The position numbers and the translations under genes were made by a program. Source: Desulfobacteraceae bacterium UBA5852 (GTDB lineage Bacteria; Desulfobacterota; Desulfobacteria; Desulfobacterales; UBA5852). From it: a DNA stretch of 6,401 nucleotides. Of the stretch, positions 1 through 5,413 are shown piece after piece. Below the pieces are notes generated by a model. It ran no database searches. It saw only the letters and a list, made by a program, of their open reading frames with translations, and was not told the DNA's origin. Location: assembly GCA_002432195.1 (NCBI GenBank), contig DJGG01000014.1, forward strand, positions 4,723-11,123, in the 5' to 3' direction. The number at the start of each line of letters is the position of its first letter. The stretch's first letter is position 1.

Positions 1-16
1 TTTTTTGAGATGGGTT

Positions 17-1234
17 CTAATTCTGTCGGACGTGGTAGGTCTTGATGCGGATGCCGTCGATTTCCTTCACCGTAATCGTGAAGGAATCGATTATAATCTG
101 CTCATTTTCATTGGGAATTCTCCCAATGCGATCCAGCACGAAGCCCGAGAAGGTGTCATACTCCCTGGATTCCGGTATGTTCATGGGGATCTTCTGATTG
201 ACCTCCTCGATTTCCGTCTTGCCCAGGACAATCCATTCGTTGGCCTTGAGCTTGACGATGTGCAATTCTTCCTTGTCGGTTTCGTCGGCGATTTCCCCGA
301 CGATCTCCTCCAGGGCGTCCTCCAGGGTGATCAGGCCCGAAACCCCTCCGTGCTCATCCACCACGATGGCCATGTGATTGCGCCGTTTCTTGAATTGTTG
401 CAGGAGTTTGTCGAGCTTCTTGTTCTCGGGGACATAATAGGGGCTGCGCATGATCTTGCGGACATCGGGGGGGGATCCCGTAGAGACCGACTGCAGGAAT
501 AGGTCCTTGATGTTGAGGATGCCGATCACGTGGTCCATGTCGCCGTCGATGACCGGAATCCGGCTGAAGCCCGAGCTGAGCACGGCTTTGAGGTCGACGG
601 GGTCGTCGATGTTGATCACGAACATGTCCGCCCGGGGAGTCATGATCTCGTAAGCGTTGGTGTCGTCGAATTCGAAGATGTTGTGGATCAGCTCCCTTTC
701 TTCCTCCTTGATCTGTCCTTCCTCCTCCACGGCTTCCACGAAGGTCATGAGCTCTTCCTCGGTGACCCAGGGGACTTTGTTGAACTTCCCGGTGAGCATG
801 GGGATGAAGTTCAGGGCCTTAAGTAGCGGCGTGAGCAGGATGGAGAGCCAGTAGAGGGGAAAGATGGCCATCCGGGCAATGCGCACGTTGTTGCGGGTGG
901 CGATGGATTTGGGGAACACCTCCCCGAAAACCACGATGAGAAAGGTCATGACCCCCGTGGCGATGCCCAGGGCATAACCCGGAAAGAAGTCCAGGGCGAG
1001 AACCGTGGCCAGGGCGGAGGCCCCGATGTTGACGATGTTGTTCCCGATCAGGATCGTGGTGAGGAGGGCGTGGGGGTCTTCCTTCATGGCCTGAATCAGG
1101 ACAAACCCCCGGTCGTTCTCCTTGGCCAGATGCCGGGCTTTGCTGCGGCTGATGGAGAAGAGAGCCGTTTCAGCGGATGAGAAAAAGGCGGAGAGGGCGA
1201 TCAGGACGGCGAGAATGAACAATTGTAGGTGCAT
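17..1234 (-). CDS. CNNM/CorC-HlyC family membrane protein (DUF21-CBS-CBS-CorC_HlyC)
   Basis: A 405-residue inner-membrane protein of the CNNM/CorC family, linked to Mg2+/Co2+ efflux or homeostasis; older annotations call these hemolysins. Residues 1-150 form the DUF21 transmembrane domain, with hydrophobic segments near 4-22, 57-80, 88-108 and 118-140. Its signatures are SSAETALFSISRSK (19-32), GNNIVNIGASALAT (64-77) and GEVFPKSIATRN (104-115). An acidic segment (158-190) leads to MTPR at 198-201. A CBS pair follows at about 195-315, including the block VVDEHGGVSGLITLEDALEE (291-310). The C-terminal CorC_HlyC domain spans about 325-402. The order and length are normal and the gene looks intact. 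I chose the ATG at 1234 because family members begin just before the first membrane helix. The frame stays open upstream to 1498, and a GTG at 1330 would add 32 low-complexity residues. No clear Shine-Dalgarno precedes 1234. It is separated from the HAD gene by 179 nt with its own likely promoter. Transported ion and direction cannot be read from the sequence. Confidence 0.93.
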   Translation of the reverse strand: MHLQLFILAVLIALSAFFSSAETALFSISRSKARHLAKENDRGFVLIQAMKEDPHALLTTILIGNNIVNIGASALATVLALDFFPGYALGIATGVMTFLIVVFGEVFPKSIATRNNVRIARMAIFPLYWLSILLTPLLKALNFIPMLTGKFNKVPWVTEEELMTFVEAVEEEGQIKEEERELIHNIFEFDDTNAYEIMTPRADMFVINIDDPVDLKAVLSSGFSRIPVIDGDMDHVIGILNIKDLFLQSVSTGSPPDVRKIMRSPYYVPENKKLDKLLQQFKKRRNHMAIVVDEHGGVSGLITLEDALEEIVGEIADETDKEELHIVKLKANEWIVLGKTEIEEVNQKIPMNIPESREYDTFSGFVLDRIGRIPNENEQIIIDSFTITVKEIDGIRIKTYHVRQN

Positions 1235-1296
1235 CGAGTCCGATTGGTTGGGGGTGACGGGCGACGGGGGTGGTTTCCAGCGGTGGCCGGATACTC

Positions 1297-1315
1297 CCGC
1301 GACAGGGTGCCGCGG
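1297..1315 (-). other. Leader hairpin upstream of the CNNM/CorC gene
   Basis: On the minus strand this reads as an 8-bp stem (CCGCGGCA with UGUCGCGG, one G-U wobble) closed by a CCC loop. It lies about 62 nt before the ATG at 1234 and inside the predicted 5' leader. No T run follows, so it is not an intrinsic terminator. It may stabilise the leader or belong to a larger regulatory fold; I do not recognise a known riboswitch class. Confidence 0.4.
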
Positions 1316-1363
1316 TGTGTCGACGTTCACCTCACGGTCTGTACGTCTGGCCCAGTGACGGTA

Positions 1364-1395
1364 ATAATATAGCACCGGGCGGTATTTGCAAGCAA
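1364..1395 (-). promoter_or_regulatory. Probable sigma70-type promoter for the CNNM/CorC gene
   Basis: This is the most AT-rich patch of the window and lies in the gap after the HAD stop. Two overlapping readings are possible on the minus strand. The first is TTGCAA (1391-1386), a 16-nt spacer and TATTAT (1369-1364). The second is TTGCTT (1395-1390), an 18-nt spacer and TATATT (1371-1366). Both -10 boxes match TATAAT at five of six bases. Transcription would start near 1355-1360 and give a leader of roughly 120 nt before the ATG at 1234. Confidence 0.5.
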
Positions 1396-1413
1396 GAGCG
1401 GGCCGCTCCGCCG

Positions 1414-2271
1414 TCAGGGGCGGCGCTGCCGATCCGGCAGCCATGGAGGAATCTGATCCAGGGCGGTGACGACCATGTCCGGCGTTACCCGGCGGCAATC
1501 GGGGTGGTCGGCGCGCAGGCGCAGGGAACGGCGGTCCCCGGCGAATAGCGCGGTCTGGAAGCCTGCGCGGTGGGCCGGCAGGATGTCGTTGAGCATGTCG
1601 TTGCCCAGCACCAGGGCATCCGCCGGGCGCAGACCCCGATGTTGCAGGCCGGCCAGGCAGGACTCCAGGAGCAGGGGCGAGGGCTTGGCCGCTCCCAGGC
1701 GGAAGGAGTAGGCCGTCAGGTCGGGTGCGAAACCCAGTGCTTCGGGGGAGGCCCCCAGGAACCAGCGGAACAGCAGGGGGGTGAAGAACTGGGCGTTGGA
1801 CACGATTCCCAAGGGCAGCGCGGCAGCCCGGCAGGCCCGGAGCAGATCGGCCAGTCCCGGCATGGGATAGACGGGGTTGACCATCAGCTCGTAGGCCAGG
1901 GCGATGTTCCGGGCGCGATCCCGGTCCCGGGTTTTCAGGAGGGACATCCAGATTTCCTCGATGCGTATTTCAGGGTGTGCGATGCCCTCGGCCCGCCGTT
2001 GCGCATGGCGCTCCAGGATCGCGGCGCGCAGTCGCCCGCGCAGTTCCCGGGGCTCGCCGCGGATGCCCTGCGCCGCCATGAACGCCGCCACTGCGGCCTC
2101 CGGTGCGGCCTCCGCGGGTGCGTCGATGTCGCCGCTGTTGCTGATGAACAGGGTTCCGTAGACATCGCAGAGCAGGGCGCGGATGGGGCCCCGCGGTTTT
2201 CCGGAGGCCGGCAGCCCGGTGGGCTGGGGCGCCATGGGGTGCAGATGGCGGCGGAAGAGGCGCTCGTTCAC
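1414..2271 (-). CDS. HAD-superfamily hydrolase (haloacid dehalogenase-like phosphatase)
   Basis: A 285-residue cytoplasmic HAD hydrolase, most likely a phosphatase acting on a small phosphorylated metabolite. Motif I is LLCDVYGTLF (33-42) with nucleophile D36. The usual second Asp is Tyr38, giving the DxYGT form seen in haloacid-dehalogenase-type members. Motif II is GIVSNA (155-160) with S158. Motif III is LGAAKPSP (192-199) with K196. Motif IV is VLGNDMLNDI (221-230) with acidic D225 and D229. The roughly 100 residues between motifs I and II suit a helical C1-type cap. The GTG start at 2271 overlaps the glycosyltransferase stop as GTGA, a layout typical of translational coupling. An in-frame ATG at 2235 would remove 12 residues and still keep motif I. 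The coupling suggests a joint pathway, for example dephosphorylating the glycosyltransferase product, but the substrate is unknown. A true dehalogenase is possible but fits the context less well. Confidence 0.87.
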   Translation of the reverse strand: MNERLFRRHLHPMAPQPTGLPASGKPRGPIRALLCDVYGTLFISNSGDIDAPAEAAPEAAVAAFMAAQGIRGEPRELRGRLRAAILERHAQRRAEGIAHPEIRIEEIWMSLLKTRDRDRARNIALAYELMVNPVYPMPGLADLLRACRAAALPLGIVSNAQFFTPLLFRWFLGASPEALGFAPDLTAYSFRLGAAKPSPLLLESCLAGLQHRGLRPADALVLGNDMLNDILPAHRAGFQTALFAGDRRSLRLRADHPDCRRVTPDMVVTALDQIPPWLPDRQRRP

Positions 2272-3677
2272 GGGGTGGGCGCCCCCCATTTCAGCAGGCT
2301 GAATTGGTCGAGGCGCAGGCAGGCCTTCAGCAGGCGCGCCTTGTCGATCCGCTGGGATACGGGGGTATCCCGCACCCCGGCGTAGACCGCCTCCAGCCGC
2401 CGGGCATAGGCCGGCAGACCGTAGCGGCTCTCCACCACGCGGCGGTTGACGGCGATCGTGCGGTCGGCCCCGGGGATCTTCCCGGCGCGCGCCAGCCGGG
2501 GATTGAGGCGGGCAAGCTGCTGGCGATCGCGCGGATGCCGGTGAACCCGTTCGATGATGGCCAGCTGGCAGGCCTCGTTCAGCAGGCCGAAGTCCACGTG
2601 GGGCCACTGGTCCAGCGGGGCCAGAAACGCCTCCTTCTCCCCGGGCGCCGGTTTCTGCCGGAAAGCCTCCCGGGAGCGTTCCCAGGCCGTGCCCACCTGC
2701 TCCCGCAGGCGATCGCGGCCGACCCACTCCAGGGGGATGCGCACCGCAGTGTAAAGATGGCCCAGGCGCATGCCGTCCGCGGTCAATTCGTCGCAGATGT
2801 AGGGCAGGGCCCGACCCCACAACAGACGGCCGGCCGTCCAGGGCTCCAGGAAGACGAAACCGAAGCCTTCGGACACGCTGGTGGTGATCACCCCCCCGGC
2901 TTCGGCCACCACCCGGTTGAAGGGGCGGTCCTGGCCGGTTTCGAAGGTCACCGCCAGGCGCAACCGCCGGACGGCGTCCTTCCAGAGGAGGTAGGGGGGA
3001 ACATCCGCCGGGCTGCGGGGCGGCAGGGTGATATCCAGCGGGGTGCCGTCCTTCCAGAAGAGGGACGCCAGGATGGCTTCCCCGATGTTCTTGCGCCGGA
3101 TGGCACGTACGGGGTAGAGCACGCCCCCGGTGGCCGGGGGGTCCGGTGCCAGGCCCAGGGGTTCCACGGCGTTGGGCAGGAAATGCAGCCCCGGCGGGCT
3201 CAGGCCGGCCTGCCGGAGATGGTCGAGGTCCCGCCGATTGATGACGCCGTAGTGGCAGTCGGCGGGGTACGGGTCCTCGGCGAAATAGGCCCCCGGGCGC
3301 CCGTCTTCGGCCAGGTCGTGGATCTGCAGGAAGAGCCGTTGGCCGCTGTCCTGGAGGTGCTGCAGAATGCGCAGGAACCCCCGGTTTTTCGCCAGGGTGG
3401 GGTTGTGCACGTGGATGAGGTCGCAAGCACCCCCGAGGTGCCTGTCCAGCGCGCGCAGGATCGCCTCGGCCGCCTCCCGGGGAGGCGTGGGATCGCCGGC
3501 CTCCCCGTCGTAGCCGATACCGGGCACCACCACCGTGGGCAGCGGCCACGGGGAGGGAGGTTTCTCCCCGGTCAGCACCACCAGGCGGTGGCGTCGGCGC
3601 AGGGCTTCCGTCTGGTGCCGGATGACCGTGGAGACACCGCCGGTGCGCAGGTGGTAGTGGAGAATGGCTACCCGCAT
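2268..3677 (-). CDS. Family-4-like (GT-B) glycosyltransferase
   Basis: A 469-residue glycosyltransferase predicted to have the GT-B fold and to transfer a sugar from an activated donor to an unidentified acceptor in the cytoplasm. The N-terminal Rossmann domain begins MRVAILHYHLRTGGVSTV, with the glycine motif at 12-14 that is common in GT4 enzymes. DLIHVHNPTLAKN (86-98) is the typical strand followed by an acceptor-side loop. LPNAVE (167-172) and the stretch around RAIRRKN (191-197) mark the move to the donor-binding domain. SVSEGFGFVFLEP (267-279) holds the E-x7-E pair (E270, E278), the donor-sugar signature of retaining GT-B enzymes. There is no signal peptide or membrane helix. The tail after about residue 325 is longer than usual for a GT4 and I cannot assign it. 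The ATG at 3677 is the natural start, although no good Shine-Dalgarno precedes it. The gene follows the FHA gene by 69 nt and overlaps the HAD gene by 4 nt. Sucrose-, trehalose- or glycosylglycerate-type synthesis is conceivable but not shown. Confidence 0.86.
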   Translation of the reverse strand: MRVAILHYHLRTGGVSTVIRHQTEALRRRHRLVVLTGEKPPSPWPLPTVVVPGIGYDGEAGDPTPPREAAEAILRALDRHLGGACDLIHVHNPTLAKNRGFLRILQHLQDSGQRLFLQIHDLAEDGRPGAYFAEDPYPADCHYGVINRRDLDHLRQAGLSPPGLHFLPNAVEPLGLAPDPPATGGVLYPVRAIRRKNIGEAILASLFWKDGTPLDITLPPRSPADVPPYLLWKDAVRRLRLAVTFETGQDRPFNRVVAEAGGVITTSVSEGFGFVFLEPWTAGRLLWGRALPYICDELTADGMRLGHLYTAVRIPLEWVGRDRLREQVGTAWERSREAFRQKPAPGEKEAFLAPLDQWPHVDFGLLNEACQLAIIERVHRHPRDRQQLARLNPRLARAGKIPGADRTIAVNRRVVESRYGLPAYARRLEAVYAGVRDTPVSQRIDKARLLKACLRLDQFSLLKWGAPTP

Positions 3678-3725
3678 GCGAAAGTCGTGGCCGCCGCTTT
3701 CGGCTGACCGGCTGCGGAGCGTCTT

Positions 3726-3742
3726 CGGGGCCTCGTTCCCCG
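3726..3742 (-). other. Small GC hairpin after the FHA gene
   Basis: Just downstream of the FHA stop codon, the minus strand can form a 5-bp stem (CGGGG with CCCCG) around a 7-nt loop. A perfect 10-nt palindrome, TCCCCGGGGA (3737-3746), touches the stop. No T tract follows, so this is not a convincing terminator. It could at most partly attenuate transcription into the glycosyltransferase or protect the upstream transcript end. Confidence 0.2.
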
Positions 3743-3746
3743 GGGA

Positions 3747-4451
3747 TTACTCCTTGGTGAAAAACTGCATCCTCGCGGAACCGATCTCGATGACGTCGAA
3801 TTCCTTCAGGGGCACCGATTCCTTGACGCTCTTTCCGTTGATTCGGGGTTTGGAAAGGCCGCTGACATAACTGAGGTGGTACCCGTTGGGGCGCTTGCTG
3901 ATGGTGGCGGCGGTGGCACCCACGGTCAACCCGCTCACCACGATATCCGAACCGGGGTCCTTGCCGATTTTTACCAGTTTGCGGGACAGTTCCATCTCCC
4001 CTTCGCCCCCCGCCAGGAAGGAGATGACCCCCACCGGGCCGGCCGCGGGCTGGGGCCGGCCCGCGCCGCCGCCGGCGGCCAGCATGTCCCGGTAGCGATG
4101 CGTGTCCATGACCATGGTGCGGTCGCGGGCGTCGGTTGCCGCCGGAGGACGTTCTTCCTGGTCGGTGTAACGGAACTCCAGAAAGTGCTTGCCGATGTTG
4201 ATGACATCCCCGTGGTTGAGCCAATGCGAGGCCACCAGCGTTTCGTTCACGAAACTGCCGTTTTTGCTTTGCAGATCGGTGAGCAGGTAGCCGTTGCCCA
4301 CGGCGTCCACCCGGGCGTGATGGCTGGAAACCGCCAGGTTTTCGATGACGATGTCATTGTCTTCACGGCGGCCGATGGTGGCCGACTGGTCCTTGGACAG
4401 CGTGAACTCGCGGATGACGTTGTTATTGAATTTCAACAGCAGGAGGGGCAT
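3747..4451 (-). CDS. Two-FHA-domain protein (phosphothreonine reader)
   Basis: A 234-residue soluble protein with two forkhead-associated domains. FHA domains bind phosphothreonine peptides and usually couple a Ser/Thr kinase to its effectors. The first domain (about 5-95) has the full ligand-binding set: IGR (26-28), SSHHARV (42-48) with S42 and H45, and SKNGSFVN (62-69) with N64. GDVINIG (81-87) completes the fold. A linker (96-138) holds two candidate phosphoacceptors, T112 and T117, in DRTMVMDTHRYRD, and an Ala/Gly/Pro-rich stretch. The second domain (about 140-232) keeps the fold signature IGKDPGSDIVV (162-172), NGK (205-207) and FDVIEIG (218-224). However, Arg is replaced by K164, and the S-x-x-H positions read G178 and A181, so phosphopeptide binding there is doubtful. 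The ATG at 4451 is supported by GGAG about 11 nt upstream and by the direct start of the FHA fold. It lies 22 nt after the phosphatase, clearly in the same operon. Confidence 0.92.
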   Translation of the reverse strand: MPLLLLKFNNNVIREFTLSKDQSATIGRREDNDIVIENLAVSSHHARVDAVGNGYLLTDLQSKNGSFVNETLVASHWLNHGDVINIGKHFLEFRYTDQEERPPAATDARDRTMVMDTHRYRDMLAAGGGAGRPQPAAGPVGVISFLAGGEGEMELSRKLVKIGKDPGSDIVVSGLTVGATAATISKRPNGYHLSYVSGLSKPRINGKSVKESVPLKEFDVIEIGSARMQFFTKE

Positions 4452-4473
4452 GATTCGGGGTCTCCAGTGAGCG

Positions 4474-5316
4474 TTAAAGGGAATGCGGCGCACCGGGGGC
4501 GGAAAAAGCCTTGCCGACGGTCGCCAGGATGCGTCGCAGCCGCGAAGCGCTGCTCCCCGTGGACGCAATCCTGATCACGATGACGCTGATATTGTCTTCG
4601 CCCCCGCGGGCGTTGGCCAGGTCGATCAATCGGCGGCAGGCGAGCCCGCAGGACGGCGTATCCAGCTGGGCCAGGATTTCCGAAGGGGTGAGCTTCCCGC
4701 TGAGACCGTCGGAACAGATCACCAGGCGGTCGTCCCGGAAGCAGGGGCTCTCGCAGATGTCCGCCTGTACCGTCGGCTCGGTTCCCATGCCGCGGGTCAA
4801 CATGTGCCCCAGGGCGCCCTCGCCGGCCGCACCCGGGAAGAGGTCCGGCAGAAAAGGGTTCTCGGCCGCCACCGTGTGGGCCACGGAGAGCGTTTCGATC
4901 GCGCCGTCGTGGACCAGGTAGATGGGGCTGTCCCCCACGTTGGCGGCGATGAAGGTTTCCGGGGTGAACCACACCGCTGCCAGGGTCGAGCCCATGCCCT
5001 GCAGATGGTCGTTCTGCAGCGACTCCCGGTGCACGGCGGCATTGGCGAAGTGGATGGCCGCCAGCAGGCGATTGGCCTCGTGGGAGAGGGCCGCATCCAT
5101 CTCCCCCGCGGCTGCGGGGGGGGCGGTCGGGCCGTCGGCCAAGTGGGCGCGGATGAGGTTCGCCACCATGCGGCTGGCGGTTTCGCCGCCCTTGTGCCCG
5201 CCCATGCCGTCGGCCACGATGAACAGGCCCAAGGCCTCGTCGAGGATCAAATGGTCCTGGTTGTCTCGCCTTTTCCGGCCGACATCGCTCAAGCCGGCGG
5301 ATTCGATCCTCATCAT
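4474..5316 (-). CDS. PP2C-family Ser/Thr protein phosphatase
   Basis: A 280-residue PPM/PP2C metal-dependent phosphatase, expected to remove phosphate from Ser/Thr residues modified by the adjacent kinase. All signature motifs are present. RDNQD (17-21) and ADGMGGHKGG (35-44) supply D36 and G37 of the dinuclear metal site. GSTL is at 109-112 and VGDSPIYL (127-134) at the third motif. TRGMGTEP (174-181) matches the segment normally found between motifs. CSDGLSG (201-207) supplies D203, and GGEDNISVIVI (238-248) supplies D241. There is no membrane segment or signal peptide, so it is cytoplasmic like the bacterial PrpC/Stp enzymes. An additional 30 residues follow the catalytic fold. Two adjacent ATG codons (5316 and 5313) can serve as start; the first gives MMRIESAGLSDVG, a usual beginning for the family. 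No strong Shine-Dalgarno is seen. The gene starts 97 nt after the kinase stop and probably has its own promoter in that gap. Confidence 0.96.
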   Translation of the reverse strand: MMRIESAGLSDVGRKRRDNQDHLILDEALGLFIVADGMGGHKGGETASRMVANLIRAHLADGPTAPPAAAGEMDAALSHEANRLLAAIHFANAAVHRESLQNDHLQGMGSTLAAVWFTPETFIAANVGDSPIYLVHDGAIETLSVAHTVAAENPFLPDLFPGAAGEGALGHMLTRGMGTEPTVQADICESPCFRDDRLVICSDGLSGKLTPSEILAQLDTPSCGLACRRLIDLANARGGEDNISVIVIRIASTGSSASRLRRILATVGKAFSAPGAPHSL

Positions 5317-5368
5317 GGTCCGGAGTCCGGGATGTGCTGCGGGTTTTTTTTAAGGGAGATCCGTCCGG

Positions 5369-5398
5369 CATATAGCCCGGGGGCCAGCGGCAAGTCAA
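5369..5398 (-). promoter_or_regulatory. Probable sigma70-type promoter for the phosphatase-FHA unit
   Basis: In the gap between kinase and phosphatase the minus strand reads TTGACT (5398-5393), an 18-nt spacer, then TATATG (5374-5369). The -35 box matches consensus at five of six bases and the -10 box at four of six. Transcription would start near 5362 and leave about 46 nt before the phosphatase ATG. A GC palindrome (GCCGGCCGGC, 5400-5409) abuts the -35 box on its upstream side. This would let phosphatase and FHA be made without the kinase. Confidence 0.5.
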
Positions 5399-5413
5399 GC
5401 CGGCCGGCAGGCC

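Noticed and set aside
1..16. Terminator downstream of the CNNM/CorC gene
   Set aside because: Only 16 bases remain; on the minus strand they end in A6 with no hairpin, so nothing can be concluded.
1391..1413. Intrinsic terminator after the HAD gene
   Set aside because: A short GAGC/GCTC stem is possible, but no T tract follows and the region overlaps the proposed promoter.
1235..1498. N-terminal extension of the CNNM/CorC protein up to an ATG at 1498
   Set aside because: It would overlap the HAD gene, run through the promoter-like AT-rich patch, and add 88 residues unlike the family. The ATG at 1234 gives the usual N-terminus.
2304..3707. 467-codon plus-strand open frame opposite the glycosyltransferase
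   Set aside because: Its translation has no recognisable motif and the minus-strand frame has clear GT-B signatures. Long antisense frames are expected in GC-rich genes.
2272..4224. Long minus-strand open frame continuous with the HAD gene, which could suggest a 936-residue fusion protein
   Set aside because: Upstream of 2271 the translation is low-complexity Pro/Gly/Arg/Ala sequence lying out of frame over the well-supported glycosyltransferase and FHA genes. It is open only because of GC-biased third positions.
5321..5351. Plus-strand T8 run after GC-rich sequence as a terminator
   Set aside because: No stable stem with an adequate loop precedes the T run, and no plus-strand gene ends there.
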